Assembly (NCBI GenBank): GCA_017938245.1
Contig: JAGBBX010000062.1
Coordinates: 1-64,000 of the forward strand
From: Bacteroidaceae bacterium
Lineage (GTDB): Bacteria > Bacteroidota > Bacteroidia > Bacteroidales > Bacteroidaceae
Reading direction: 5' to 3'
DNA length: 64,000 nt
Part shown: positions 1 through 8,762 of the stretch, one piece after another
Numbering within the stretch: the stretch's first letter is position 1
Layout: each line of letters begins with the position of its first letter
Notes under the pieces: model-generated
Database searches by the model: none
What the model was told of the DNA's origin: nothing
The model's input: the letters and a program-made list of their open reading frames with translations, nothing else
Made by a program: the position numbers and the translations under genes

Positions 1-253
1 AGATATTGTTGTTAGTATTCGTTTCATAAACTTGGCTTCACAAAGTTAGCAAAAACCTTATAACTCTGATGTGTTCATATTAAAACAATTACAAAAATAG
101 CGATAATATTCAGACTTCAATTCAATTACCACTTTTTTTAACTTATAACTCACAACCTTGATATTTCTAAGGATTTGCCTCTCTCGTATTTGGAAAAGTG
201 ACGCAGTAGTAAACGGGGGTGGATAAGGGATGCTTGATTCATCTTAAATAATG

Positions 254-296
254 CAAAAACACCCAACTTTACATTTTTGGGTGTAAAATTGGGCGT
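254..296 (-). terminator. Intrinsic terminator of the tRNA-Ser transcript
   Basis: Two 15-base arms (ACACCCAACTTTACA and TGTAAAATTGGGCGT) pair with two mismatches or wobbles. On the minus strand the hairpin is followed by a T run (A run at 255-259). It lies just downstream of the minus-strand tRNA. Bases 1-253 hold no gene I can support. Confidence 0.6.
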
Positions 297-331
297 TTGT
301 TTTGCAATTTACTGATTTTCAGCGTTTATTG

Positions 332-416
332 CGGAGAGGGAGGGATTCGAACCCCCGGTACCTCTCGGTACGTCGGTTTTCAAGACCGGTGCAATCGACC
401 ACTCTGCCACCTCTCC
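332..416 (-). tRNA. tRNA-Ser (anticodon UGA)
   Basis: Read on the minus strand, a 7-bp acceptor stem (GGAGAGG with CCTCTCC) closes an 85-nt molecule. It has the TTCGAATC T-loop signature, a long class II variable arm (GTACCGAGAGGTAC region) and the anticodon loop CTTGAAA, giving anticodon TGA. The long variable arm and the anticodon identify serine. No CCA is encoded. A consensus promoter lies upstream (459-489) and a hairpin terminator downstream. Confidence 0.95.
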
Positions 417-458
417 AGTAAATTCATTAAATCGTCGGTCGTTCTTGATTTAACGCTG

Positions 459-489
459 CAAAGGTAAGGCGTTTTTTTTAATCTGCAAA
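459..489 (-). promoter_or_regulatory. Promoter of tRNA-Ser
   Basis: On the minus strand TACCTTTG (459-466) is preceded by TTTG (486-489) with a 19-bp gap. This is the Bacteroidetes primary sigma pattern, and it points into the tRNA about 43 bp away. Confidence 0.7.
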
Positions 490-613
490 ATAAAAAGCAG
501 AAAATTTTATGGTTGTATCTTAATTTTCTTGATTTTCTGGAATTCTTAAAAATTTATATTGCTAAATGCAGGTTATTTTTGTTGTGATTAGCGCTGTTTG
601 AAATATTCGCAAC

Positions 614-642
614 TTGCTTCCATATTTTTTTTTGTATCTTCG
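614..642 (+). promoter_or_regulatory. Promoter of the permease gene
   Basis: TTG (614-616), 18 bp, then TATCTTCG (635-642) matches the Bacteroidetes -33/-7 pattern and sits 20 bp before the ATG at 662. Confidence 0.6.
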
Positions 643-661
643 CATCCGATTTATAATATAG

Positions 662-1894
662 ATGATTATGTTAAAAGAGTATATATTGCCACTTTTTGAG
701 CTTCTAAATGAGATGTCGCCCTATTTGTTATTGGGTTTTCTCATTGCCGGTATACTTCACGAGTTTGTACCACAGAAATTGTATCGAACCAACTTGTCAC
801 AAAACAATCTACGTTCTGTAATATTGGCTGCGTTGATAGGTGTTCCACTTCCTTTGTGTTCTTGTGGTGTGATTCCTACTGCAATGTCGCTGCGTCGTGA
901 GGGTGTATCCAAGGGCGCTACGACGTCTTTCCTTATCTCGACCCCTCAGACCGGTGTCGATTCAATTTTGGCTACTGCATCGCTTTTAGGGGTGCCATTT
1001 GCTGTATTACGTCCGCTTATCGCATTTGTAACAGCAATATTAGGTGGATGTCTTGTTAACCGTTTCGATAAGGACGAGAACGGAGAATCGTATGCATTTG
1101 CCGATAATCAAAAGAGTAAGAGTTTTTTCAGAAAGTGTTTGGATGCTCTGAAGTATGGTTTTATAGATATGTTGCAGGATATTGGTAAATGGATAGTGAT
1201 TGGACTTATCGTGGCGGGTCTTATTACAGTTCTTGTACCCGATAATTTTTTTACTGCATTTAACGATAAGCCTATTGTGAATATGCTTATTGTGATGCTA
1301 TTTTCGGTCCCGATGTATCTGTGTGCCACAGGCTCGATACCTATTGCAGCTGCGTTAATGCTAAAAGGATTATCGCCGGGCGCAGCTCTTGTGCTGTTAA
1401 TGGCTGGCCCTGCTACAAATACTGCTGCTATATTGGTTATAAAAAAGGTAATGGGAATGCGTGCGTTGCTTATTTATCTGAGTACGATTATAGCTGGTGC
1501 TCTTGGCTTTGGAGTTGTGATAGACTATCTGCTGCCTGCCGAGTGGTTCAGTGGAACGGTGGTTGCGCAGAATGCCGAATGTTGCGGTGTTCACTCTGCT
1601 GAGTGGTGGAAAATAACATCGAGCATTCTATTCACTGTTTTGCTTATTGTTGCTTTTATTTTGAAATTTATTAATCCACATAAACATATAACTATGCAAA
1701 AGTCATTTAAGATAAAAGGTATGATGTGCAATCACTGTAAAGCTAACGTCGAGAAGAATCTTGCTAAGATAGAGGGTGTTATTGCTGTGCAGGTTGACCT
1801 TGAACAGGGGGTTGCATACGTCGAGGGCGATTTCGATTCGAAAAGAGTCGTTGAGACAATCGAGAATCTCGGTTACGAATATTTAGCAGGGTGA
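662..1894 (+). CDS. SO_0444-type Cu/Zn efflux permease with C-terminal heavy-metal domain
   Basis: This 410-residue inner-membrane protein has two parts. Residues 1-340 form a multi-helix permease with the family motif PLCSCGVIPT near residues 62-72 and a repeat of it (PMYLCATGSIPIAAAL) in the second half. The C-terminal 70 residues are a heavy-metal-associated domain with GMMCNHC near residue 352. Members of this permease family are linked to metal or metalloid efflux, and the HMA domain would hand a soft metal ion to the pore. ATG codons at 662 and 668 are both possible starts. The gene has its own promoter and ends in a perfect bidirectional terminator, so it is probably monocistronic. Metal specificity cannot be read from the sequence. 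Confidence 0.85.
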   Translation: MIMLKEYILPLFELLNEMSPYLLLGFLIAGILHEFVPQKLYRTNLSQNNLRSVILAALIGVPLPLCSCGVIPTAMSLRREGVSKGATTSFLISTPQTGVDSILATASLLGVPFAVLRPLIAFVTAILGGCLVNRFDKDENGESYAFADNQKSKSFFRKCLDALKYGFIDMLQDIGKWIVIGLIVAGLITVLVPDNFFTAFNDKPIVNMLIVMLFSVPMYLCATGSIPIAAALMLKGLSPGAALVLLMAGPATNTAAILVIKKVMGMRALLIYLSTIIAGALGFGVVIDYLLPAEWFSGTVVAQNAECCGVHSAEWWKITSSILFTVLLIVAFILKFINPHKHITMQKSFKIKGMMCNHCKANVEKNLAKIEGVIAVQVDLEQGVAYVEGDFDSKRVVETIENLGYEYLAG

Positions 1895-1940
1895 CGAAAC
1901 AAAAAAATAGTGAGCACGTGCTCACTATTTTTTTGTTTCG
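1895..1940. terminator. Perfect 46-bp palindromic bidirectional terminator
   Basis: Two 23-base arms without mismatch, centred between 1917 and 1918, with A7 and T7 runs on the flanks. It stands between two convergent genes and can serve both. Confidence 0.9.
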
Positions 1941-1954
1941 GGTTCTGAAGTTCT

Positions 1955-3463
1955 CTATTTAACGAATACCTTCTTACCGTTTACTATATAAATACCTTTT
2001 TGTTCTATCTTTTTGACTCGTACTCCCAGCATATTGTATATTACTGCATTCTTGGGGACGATGTTAATGTTGTCAATTCCTGTATCTTCTATCTTCTGGA
2101 AACAGGCGGTATATGTAATTGCTTCAGTTACAACAACCTTTATCTCTTGCTCGTTGCTTATTGAGTCTTCGCCAATTTTCCAACTGTTAAACTGATATCC
2201 TTCGTCGGGTGTTGCCAATAGGGTAACTTCGGTACCTTCGTCAACAGTAATAGCGTCTACTCCGTTTACTGTTGCAGTTCCGCCCTCTGTCGCCGATACT
2301 GTGATGGTGTATTGTTCTTTCTTCAAGGGCTTTAATCCGAAGAATGCTTTGTGACTGTCGGTCTTTGAGGCGTAATCGTCACTTGCTGTAGGGTCGAGTT
2401 TTGCCAATGTAAAATATCCATTGCAAGAGCCACCCCAACCCCAATTGAAATGGTAGTAGCCACCGTCGGTGTATCCATCTATTACAAATATGTGTTTTGC
2501 ATCGCTGCCTGTTCCTGCATTGGTTGCTACATAGGGCACAGGACACGACTCATCGAGGCTCTTCTTTAGGAGTGCATCCCACTGTGCCTCGCCTACAACA
2601 AAGCGCAGAGTGGCGCCCGATGCCATTCCCGACTGTGCAACAAGGTCGGAATATCCGAAATGTGTTGTCATTCGGTATGAGTTGGGGTTTCCATCGGTAC
2701 TGCTTGTTCCGTATGAAAGACCGTAGGCATAACCGAGGTCACGCATTACAACAGCAACCTCATTGGCTTGCTCCTCGGTGTAATTTTTGTATTCGAGAGG
2801 CATATTATCCCAATTGTAGGTGTGTCCCAATGGTAGCTTCTCTCCTGTGTTGGGGTTATAGACTGTTCCTGTTCCTTTCTCGGGCCATTTGTGATGACGC
2901 ATCACTATGGCAAAAGCAGTGGCAATGCAACCGGTAACCGCCTGTCTGCCGCTTGCGGTAAAACAGAGCTTGTTGAACGGAGCACCTTGTGCCCAACGTG
3001 CTGTACCGAGGTTGACCACTACATTGCCAACCTGTGATGCATCGACCGGCGCTTTCCAGGCTTCTTCTTGTGAGGTGTTTCGCGTTGAGCGAATCTGCGC
3101 ATCTATGTCAAGAAGATAATCTTTCATACCATCGGGGAGTTCATCCATTGATGCCGGCATAGGCTCGTCCGAGAAACCAATTAGTGGTTTTGAAATATTG
3201 TCGCCCGAGACAATTACAAATCCTTTCTCTGTTGGTGCGGAAATAAAATAAAATGTTGGTTCATCGGTGACGTCATTTTGCAACATACGACTGTCAAAAG
3301 TCATTCTGCTTTTTTGTATTCCGATATTTGTTACTTCCAATTTTTGCTCAAAGAAACTATTTGCAATGGCGCGAGCACGCTCAAAACGCGACTCCTGAGC
3401 TCTTAGTGCCATACTAAGGCATAATATTGCTGTTAATGCAACTACTCTTGATACGTTATTCAT
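1955..3463 (-). CDS. Secreted C10-family (streptopain-type) cysteine protease
   Basis: A 502-residue secreted protease. Residues 1-23 are a signal peptide ending LRAQ. Residues 24-150 resemble the inhibitory Spi prodomain. The peptidase core carries the nucleophile Cys179 (TGCIATA) and His324 (DAKHIF), followed by the FNWGWGG motif of the family. A bacterial-repeat-like beta domain (VSATEGGTATVNG to YTACF) comes next. The C-terminus ends in a short sorting-type segment with GIYIVNGKKV, which resembles type IX secretion tails in Bacteroidales. Both catalytic residues are present, so an active zymogen is likely. Host or bacterial targets are unknown. Confidence 0.85.
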   Translation of the reverse strand: MNNVSRVVALTAILCLSMALRAQESRFERARAIANSFFEQKLEVTNIGIQKSRMTFDSRMLQNDVTDEPTFYFISAPTEKGFVIVSGDNISKPLIGFSDEPMPASMDELPDGMKDYLLDIDAQIRSTRNTSQEEAWKAPVDASQVGNVVVNLGTARWAQGAPFNKLCFTASGRQAVTGCIATAFAIVMRHHKWPEKGTGTVYNPNTGEKLPLGHTYNWDNMPLEYKNYTEEQANEVAVVMRDLGYAYGLSYGTSSTDGNPNSYRMTTHFGYSDLVAQSGMASGATLRFVVGEAQWDALLKKSLDESCPVPYVATNAGTGSDAKHIFVIDGYTDGGYYHFNWGWGGSCNGYFTLAKLDPTASDDYASKTDSHKAFFGLKPLKKEQYTITVSATEGGTATVNGVDAITVDEGTEVTLLATPDEGYQFNSWKIGEDSISNEQEIKVVVTEAITYTACFQKIEDTGIDNINIVPKNAVIYNMLGVRVKKIEQKGIYIVNGKKVFVK

Positions 3464-3497
3464 AATTTACTGCTTTTTTAGTTTTACTATATCTCTG

Positions 3498-3505
3498 CAA
3501 AAATA
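3498..3505 (-). promoter_or_regulatory. -7 box upstream of the C10 protease
   Basis: TATTTTTG on the minus strand, 35 bp before the start codon. No clear TTG lies at the expected distance, so only the -7 element is supported. Confidence 0.4.
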
Positions 3506-3618
3506 GTTTTTTTTGATTAATGATGTCGATTGCAGAAGTAAATATTTTGCAGAAGAATATATTTGATAATCGTGTTGTCGGATTCTATAAAATATACTAT
3601 TTCCCGTTTTGATGTTTG

Positions 3619-4176
3619 TTATTTTAGTTTTTTGCCGTCGCAGAATGCATTACCAATCTTTGTACCCAATTCAAAGTAATTATGCCCTATGGGGTCGTAT
3701 GTTATAGGACGCAGTTTGGCGACATCTATCTTACCGTCGCTGAGAATCTTCTCGTCGGCACTAATGTTTACAATGCGTCCTACAAGGTGGTTGCTCTCTT
3801 CGTCGTACGATAGCAGCTCGCACTCCAATGTCATTGGCAACTCGTTAATGATTGGGGCATTGACAAATTGTGACTTAGTGGATGTGAATCCTGCTTTTGC
3901 GAACTTTTCAGGCACTTTGTTGCCCGAGACTATTCCTACATAGTCGCACGCGGCAACTGTTGACACTGTTGCCATACTGACAGAAAATGCCCCTGTTGCA
4001 CGAATGTTCTTTGTTGTCTTATGTTCCTCGGATAGACATATACCGATTGTTTCGTCGGTAAATATTCCACCCCAGGCGGCATTCATAACATTAGGTACTC
4101 CTGCTTCGTCGTATGCAGCCACGATGAGTACCGGCATAGGGTAGAGCCAACTTTTCTTTCCAAAATTCTTACGCAT
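3619..4176 (-). CDS. Flavin reductase family protein
   Basis: A cytoplasmic protein of 185 residues matching the FMN-binding split-barrel flavin reductase-like family. The N-terminal YPMPVLIVAAYD segment and the following PNVMNAAWGG and GICLSEEHKTTKNI blocks are the usual FMN-contacting region, and the length is normal. Its substrate is unknown. The start lies 22 bp from the stop of the upstream MGMT gene on the same strand, so the two are probably cotranscribed. Confidence 0.75.
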   Translation of the reverse strand: MRKNFGKKSWLYPMPVLIVAAYDEAGVPNVMNAAWGGIFTDETIGICLSEEHKTTKNIRATGAFSVSMATVSTVAACDYVGIVSGNKVPEKFAKAGFTSTKSQFVNAPIINELPMTLECELLSYDEESNHLVGRIVNISADEKILSDGKIDVAKLRPITYDPIGHNYFELGTKIGNAFCDGKKLK

Positions 4177-4198
4177 AACTATTTATATTTATTCAAAA

Positions 4199-4501
4199 TT
4201 ACAATTTTTCTTTATCAAGCAACTCTCTTTTGCGCTCAATTTCTTCTCCTTCTCGTTTGCCATTGTAACCTCCAAGAGAACCATCGGCAGCAATTATACG
4301 GTGACAAGGGACCTCGGGCGCAAAGGGATTGCGCTTAAGCGCTTGACCTACGGCTTGCGCGCTGCGACATCCTATGCGACGTGCTAATTCGCCGTATGTA
4401 ATTGTTTGGCCTGATGGAACATCGAGCAGTGCCAAATATACTCTTTTTTGAAAAGGAGTAATATTGGTCGATTGTGCAACTTTTTCGCGTATATTTTGCA
4501 T
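4199..4501 (-). CDS. Methylated-DNA-protein cysteine methyltransferase (MGMT) domain protein
   Basis: A 100-residue protein that is only the C-terminal DNA-binding and alkyl-acceptor domain of O6-alkylguanine DNA repair proteins. The active site PCHRII contains acceptor Cys66. The helix-turn-helix part TITYGELARRIG and the SAQAVGQALKRNP block are typical. Full-length Ogt/Ada-type enzymes carry an extra N-terminal domain that is missing here, as in other short Bacteroidetes homologues. It may be a repair enzyme or an alkyltransferase-like protein, but the Cys argues for repair. Confidence 0.85.
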   Translation of the reverse strand: MQNIREKVAQSTNITPFQKRVYLALLDVPSGQTITYGELARRIGCRSAQAVGQALKRNPFAPEVPCHRIIAADGSLGGYNGKREGEEIERKRELLDKEKL

Positions 4502-4738
4502 AATAGGTTATATAGTGGCGATTATCTTTGTTTTCGATAATTTAGAGGTTGTAAAGGTAATTATTTATTTTTTCCAAAAATAAATATATTGTATGGTATT
4601 TGATATTTCAGACAGAATTATTTATATGTTTTGTGAGAAAAGGACATCTGAGTCTCTCTATATGGTAAAAAGATTTATTTTGTAATACCCCTTGTAAAAA
4701 ATACTGCACTATGAGAGTTATATTTTTAGTCCTTAATC

Positions 4739-4769
4739 TTGCTTTCGTGAAATAGTTTCGTTATTTTTG
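4739..4769 (+). promoter_or_regulatory. Strong consensus promoter in front of a probable RNA gene
   Basis: TTG (4739-4741), 20 bp, TATTTTTG (4762-4769). This is a full-consensus Bacteroidetes promoter with no convincing reading frame downstream. Confidence 0.65.
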
Positions 4770-4775
4770 CATTGT

Positions 4776-5050
4776 TCTTTGGAAAATATCCATTGAACAG
4801 TGGAATCTTTCTGGTGTTATTGAGTTATCTTGCATCCTTAAATTCTCGCAAAATTAAAGAATGTAGCAAAGATGATTGCAATGACACCACATCATCGGTT
4901 ATGTGCAGCCTTTATAGGCTTGTTTCATATCCTAGGTGTGGGTCTTGCTTTTATCCGCTACAGAAGGCAATGCGAGAAGCCTAAGGATTGGGGTAGGTGG
5001 GTTCCCACACCTTATTGTCGGTGGATATAAGTATTAATACCGATATCTAT
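4776..5050 (+). ncRNA. Structured non-coding RNA, possibly 6S-like
   Basis: No credible protein is encoded between 4502 and 5135, yet a consensus promoter begins the interval. Three nested pairings are visible: ATATCCA (4786-4792) with TGGATAT (5022-5028) closes the molecule, GGTGTTATTG (from 4814) pairs with CAATGACACC (near 4878-4890), and AGGTGTGGG (near 4934) pairs with CCCACACCT (near 5004). An extended rod with promoter-proximal closing stem and about 270 nt suits a 6S RNA, such as the Bacteroidales-1 class as I recall it, but I cannot confirm the family. The 3' end is uncertain because no clear terminator is visible. Confidence 0.45.
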
Positions 5051-5135
5051 TAAAGACTGCAAAGGTGTTTTTAAGGGGCAATTTTGTGAGAATTTTATAA
5101 ATAAATTCTCTTAATAATAAAAAAATATTGTTATT

Positions 5136-5666
5136 ATGGAAAAGAAATTTTCAGAATTTATGGAGAGAGAAAATGCAGTTGCTAACAGTATCGGTGCCGG
5201 CAAAGAGTGTATGACATTCGAAGAAAGAAGACAGGCTTCTCGTCTTTTCTTCCAAAACACATTTTTACCCGAGATTGTAAATGCCGTAAAATCAGGTGAT
5301 TTACCTCACAGTGAACTTTTAAACAAACAAGGTTGGAAGTTCTACTTGAATATGGTATACGGAGAGAGTTTTGTGTTTGAGTGGGACAAGTTCGAGGCAA
5401 ACGCTTATGGTCTTGATGAGAACTTGATAATTGTTACCTATAAATATCCGATGCCCAAGGTTGAGCTCGAGTATATTTTTGCGGCTACAATTATTGATAA
5501 GTCAACAAATGCTGCGGATAGTTATTTCTTGGAGTACTATAATCCCAATGAATGGCATTTTGGCTCTTCTACTCGCAGTGATTATAATGAACACGAACCG
5601 GTTGCAACCCCCGATATGGACGAGTTCGCCGATTGGGTTGTAGGTCAGAGAGGTTATCTTGCATAA
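5136..5666 (+). CDS. Hypothetical protein
   Basis: A 176-residue soluble, acidic protein without signal peptide or membrane segment. It begins with a helical part (to about residue 60) followed by a likely beta-rich part containing FVFEWDKFEANAYG and ADSYFLEYYNPNEWHFG. I do not recognise the family. It is followed by a strong terminator, so it is the last gene of its unit. The ATG at 5136 follows an A-rich stretch, which is common for translation starts here. Confidence 0.7.
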   Translation: MEKKFSEFMERENAVANSIGAGKECMTFEERRQASRLFFQNTFLPEIVNAVKSGDLPHSELLNKQGWKFYLNMVYGESFVFEWDKFEANAYGLDENLIIVTYKYPMPKVELEYIFAATIIDKSTNAADSYFLEYYNPNEWHFGSSTRSDYNEHEPVATPDMDEFADWVVGQRGYLA

Positions 5667-5680
5667 TCAAGAATCAGTAC

Positions 5681-5737
5681 ATATATTTAAAAATAGCGAC
5701 CAAGATTCAAAATCCTGGTCGCTATTTTTAAATATAT
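5681..5737. terminator. Bidirectional terminator
   Basis: A 22-base perfect inverted repeat (5681-5702 with 5716-5737) with the core TAGCGACCA/TGGTCGCTA, flanked by A and T runs, between two convergent genes. Confidence 0.9.
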
Positions 5738-5744
5738 GGAACTC

Positions 5745-7046
5745 TTAATCCATACTAAGGCCTAATATGTTGATATTTGCAGCAGCCTGTTCGTCGCCCA
5801 TAAGTGCGGCTTTACGAAAAGCAGCTGCTGCTGCCGAACGGCGATGCAGGCGGTGTTCAATCACTCCTATAAGGTTTAGTGCGCGTGGGTCGTTCTTGTA
5901 CTCTTTCAATTTTTCGAGTAGTGACTCGTAGTCGGGGTGTGGATTGCTCGATAGCTCGGCAACTACCTTATTCAGATGGTGTGTACTGCTATCGCTTAGA
6001 TTATGATAGTATATGCGTGTGCAACAGGCGCCGCGATAGATGTGGCTGCTGTCATTGCATATTTTCTTGTACTGTTGTCCGTTGTTATAGCTGCGTAGTG
6101 TGGCTAAACGCTTTTTTGTGTTGGGCTCGTTTATAAGGCGGTTTGCGAGGGTATCGCTATCGGGACTATTCGATGTGGCGAGTGACGAGTATATGCGGTG
6201 CCAATGTTTACCTCCGTCGGCAACCTCTAAGATGCTGTCGGGAAGATTACAACTATGTTGCAGCTTGTCGCGAAGCGATACGGCGCGTTTATATCCGAGC
6301 TTGGGAACTATTTCGTCACCTCGGTCGGGTGATGTGTAACCAACAATCTGTATTGATTGCACTTGTGCATTGTTATCGCCCATAAGTGTTGATATGGCTG
6401 CTATAAGGCTGTCTATCGTGGCTGCATTATTTTGATAAGCAGGGTCTAGATGCTGGCTGTTCATCGTAAAATAGACGTGATTGACGGGGTTAGCAGGGAG
6501 GTGTACCGTCTCGCCATCGAGTGTGGCATAGCTTGACATATTTTTAATATATGGGTGGCTCTGTGCATATATGTCCGAAAGGGTGGGGCGACTATGTACG
6601 GGGTGGCAACTGAGGTGTGCCGGGACAGGGAGAATAATCTCGGTTGTGTCGAGTGTACTTATTGTGCCGTCGTCGGTTGTATACTCGCTGTATGTGACTC
6701 CAATAAGTGTGTCGTTAACCATATCCTCGGGGATAATCATTGTGAAACTATTGTAGCCGGCAGGGGTAAGGGGGGGTAGTGCGCCATATTCCTTGAGATA
6801 TCTCTTGGCGAACCTCTTGCCTTGGAAACGACGAGTGGTATCGTAGACGCAGGTGTCGGGACAACAAATCTGTGTGACGAGGATTAGCTCGTCATCTTTT
6901 GGCATCTGTGCAATGCGGTAGTTCATTGTGACGTACCAACAGCTGTCACTGTGACTAATGTTGTAGCTCTCGGGGCTTATGCCTTGTGCTTTTATTGTTA
7001 TAGTAAGCATTGTGGCAAGCAGCAGAAAAAAAAGTTTCTGTTTCAT
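5745..7046 (-). CDS. Secreted OmpA-like domain and repeat protein
   Basis: A 433-residue protein with a signal peptide (MKQKLFFLLLATMLTITIKAQ, cleavage near residue 21). The N-terminal half is a beta-rich domain of unknown family, somewhat like the DUF3868 proteins of Bacteroides. Residues about 185-290 resemble an OmpA-type periplasmic domain (TIDSLIAAIS to VQSIQIVGYTSPDRG and GYKRAVSLRDKL). The C-terminal 60 residues look like a TPR pair (DPRALNLIGVIEH, RRSAAAAAFRKAALMGD). It is probably periplasmic or outer-membrane associated. The role is unknown. Confidence 0.6.
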   Translation of the reverse strand: MKQKLFFLLLATMLTITIKAQGISPESYNISHSDSCWYVTMNYRIAQMPKDDELILVTQICCPDTCVYDTTRRFQGKRFAKRYLKEYGALPPLTPAGYNSFTMIIPEDMVNDTLIGVTYSEYTTDDGTISTLDTTEIILPVPAHLSCHPVHSRPTLSDIYAQSHPYIKNMSSYATLDGETVHLPANPVNHVYFTMNSQHLDPAYQNNAATIDSLIAAISTLMGDNNAQVQSIQIVGYTSPDRGDEIVPKLGYKRAVSLRDKLQHSCNLPDSILEVADGGKHWHRIYSSLATSNSPDSDTLANRLINEPNTKKRLATLRSYNNGQQYKKICNDSSHIYRGACCTRIYYHNLSDSSTHHLNKVVAELSSNPHPDYESLLEKLKEYKNDPRALNLIGVIEHRLHRRSAAAAAFRKAALMGDEQAAANINILGLSMD

Positions 7047-7055
7047 AATCTACTC

Positions 7056-7080
7056 TTTTATTGGGTTTCTCCCAATAAAA
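7056..7080 (-). terminator. Hairpin between the HAD operon and the next gene
   Basis: TTTTATTGGG and CCCAATAAAA form a perfect 10-bp stem with a 5-base loop. It lies after the operon that ends at 7121 and 9 bp before the ATG of the next minus-strand gene, so it could end the operon or act as a leader hairpin. There is no long T run. Confidence 0.45.
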
Positions 7081-7120
7081 CAAGTTGCTTGCCTTAATGT
7101 TTGCGATTTTTTGAGGCTGT

Positions 7121-7828
7121 TTAATGATTCAGCAGTAGTGTCGGAAGCTCTTCGAGGCTTTTTATTGTCGCGTCGGGCAGTGCGTCGGACTGTGGAGTCT
7201 CCTCTTCCCATCCGATGCCTTTTATCCACACTGTGCGGCAACCTAAAGTGTGTGCCGGGAATATGTCTTTGCGATAGGAGTCGCCAATGACTACTACATC
7301 TTTAGATGGGAGAGAGAGTGCTTCGACGCCTAATGCGAATAGTGCGGGGTCGGGCTTTCTTATACCTACGACCGACGACTCTACAATCTTTATAAAAAAC
7401 TTTTCAATGGCAAACTCTTTAAGCACAGTGGGCATATTACCGTAGAAGTTGGTGACAAGCACCATTGGGTAGTGTCTCGAAAGGCTCTCTACCACGCTGC
7501 GAGTCTTTTCCATTGTATCTAATACTCTTAGATAACATCCTTGAGCGATAATTTTTTCTTGGATGCTGCTCATCGTGCCATTGAGATATTTGCAGTGTAT
7601 GGCAATTTTCTTTTCAAGCAGTGTGCAGAATGTGTCCGTAGACTCTATTATAGGATTTTTGGCAAGTGCTCGCTCGCCATAGATGTATGTCTCGCGGAAT
7701 AGTTTGTCGTCAATCGCGAGCCCTGCTTTTATGTATTGCTCTCTGATGACTTCGGCCCAATGTGTGCCATTGGTGTCTATTGTGCCACCATAATCGAATA
7801 TTATGCCTTTAACGGTATTCATAGCCAC
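7121..7828 (-). CDS. HAD-family phosphatase
   Basis: A 235-residue HAD hydrolase. Motif I is FDYGGT with nucleophile Asp12, motif II is LVTNFYGN, the motif III lysine is in GIRKPDPALF, and motif IV is VVIGDSYRKD. A helical cap lies between residues 18 and 100. It overlaps the CDP-alcohol phosphatidyltransferase gene by 20 bases and is the last gene of the operon. From context it may dephosphorylate the phosphorylated product made by the previous enzymes. Motif I has Gly in place of the usual second Asp (DYGGT instead of DxDGT), which is seen in some family members. Confidence 0.8.
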   Translation of the reverse strand: MAMNTVKGIIFDYGGTIDTNGTHWAEVIREQYIKAGLAIDDKLFRETYIYGERALAKNPIIESTDTFCTLLEKKIAIHCKYLNGTMSSIQEKIIAQGCYLRVLDTMEKTRSVVESLSRHYPMVLVTNFYGNMPTVLKEFAIEKFFIKIVESSVVGIRKPDPALFALGVEALSLPSKDVVVIGDSYRKDIFPAHTLGCRTVWIKGIGWEEETPQSDALPDATIKSLEELPTLLLNH

Positions 7829-8762
7829 TATCTATCTTTTGGGTTATTCTGCAGCTTAGTTGCTCGTGCTTGTACTGCATATATAGGAAAAATGCCATAA
7901 GGATTATCAATTCGAAGAAAAGGTAGAACCATAGCTCTCCTATCAGCATTGTCAGCCACAGAATTATGAAGCGTGAGTTGAATGTAAGCAGATTGGTGTA
8001 TTTCATCAGTGGCAGACTTCCCTTGCGAAACTCCTCACATAGCTCTTGTGGCAAATTATTACCGTATTTTTTCTTTATTGTTATTATCAGTTGCTGGAAT
8101 TTGGGCGACATACGCTCTTGATTCTCGGTGTAGGCAACATAAAAATGCAGGAATATTTTCCAAAAGAAATTGCCGCGCCACGGGGTCTCTTTAAAGATGC
8201 GGCGCTGTGTCTCGGAATTGTCGAACTCGTGACCGTTGCGGGCATTCATAAAGTAAAGATGTACGTTGCGGTAGTAGTCGGCAAGCTGGCACTGTGAACC
8301 GTGTACCCAAAAACCCGCAAAAGAGCATAGTATCCATATAAGCACTCCCCACTCATATTGGGGGGCAAAGGGAATGGGCTCGAAGGTGGTGCGCACAGCA
8401 ATAGCTGCGTATATGAAGAAAAACCACACGTCACCGGCAAAGCCGTCGAGAATACGTCCCCAGCGGGTCTTCTGCCCTGTTATTCGGGCGAGCTGTCCAT
8501 CGGTGCTGTCGTACAGATTGGCCCACATAAGCAGTAGTATTCCTAATATGTTCCAACGAAGATTCTCTTGTGCAAAGCAAATTCCTGCCGCTGCACCAAG
8601 AAATATCGAAATAATGGTTATTAGATTGGGATGTACTCCTCGGTTGCGGAAAAAGAGGGCGCAACTGAATCCTAACGGACGATAGAACCAAAGGTCAAGA
8701 AACTCCTCGGTATCCTGGGACTTTATTGATGTTTCGTACATCTTCTTATCCTCTTCTCTCAT
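7809..8762 (-). CDS. CDP-alcohol phosphatidyltransferase family membrane enzyme
   Basis: A 317-residue inner-membrane enzyme. The family motif is clear: Asp85, Asp88, Gly89, Ala92, Arg93, then Gly102, Asp106 and Asp111. The last spacing is four residues where the family consensus has three. At least five hydrophobic segments are visible (around 48-64, 70-83, 109-130, 136-150, 270-300). The family moves a phosphoalcohol from a CDP carrier onto an alcohol acceptor. Overlap of 4 bases with the ATP-grasp gene and 20 bases with the HAD gene ties it to both. Donor and acceptor are not known. Confidence 0.85.
   Translation of the reverse strand: MREEDKKMYETSIKSQDTEEFLDLWFYRPLGFSCALFFRNRGVHPNLITIISIFLGAAAGICFAQENLRWNILGILLLMWANLYDSTDGQLARITGQKTRWGRILDGFAGDVWFFFIYAAIAVRTTFEPIPFAPQYEWGVLIWILCSFAGFWVHGSQCQLADYYRNVHLYFMNARNGHEFDNSETQRRIFKETPWRGNFFWKIFLHFYVAYTENQERMSPKFQQLIITIKKKYGNNLPQELCEEFRKGSLPLMKYTNLLTFNSRFIILWLTMLIGELWFYLFFELIILMAFFLYMQYKHEQLSCRITQKIDSGYEYR

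Noticed and set aside
4772..4984. 70-codon frame after the strong promoter at 4739-4769
   Set aside because: Cys-rich, no family resemblance, and the same bases form long nested RNA pairings, so an RNA gene is the better reading.
5041..5075. Minus-strand promoter (CACCTTTG) opposing the structured RNA
   Set aside because: No TTG at 18-21 bases upstream, and the first base of the box does not fit.
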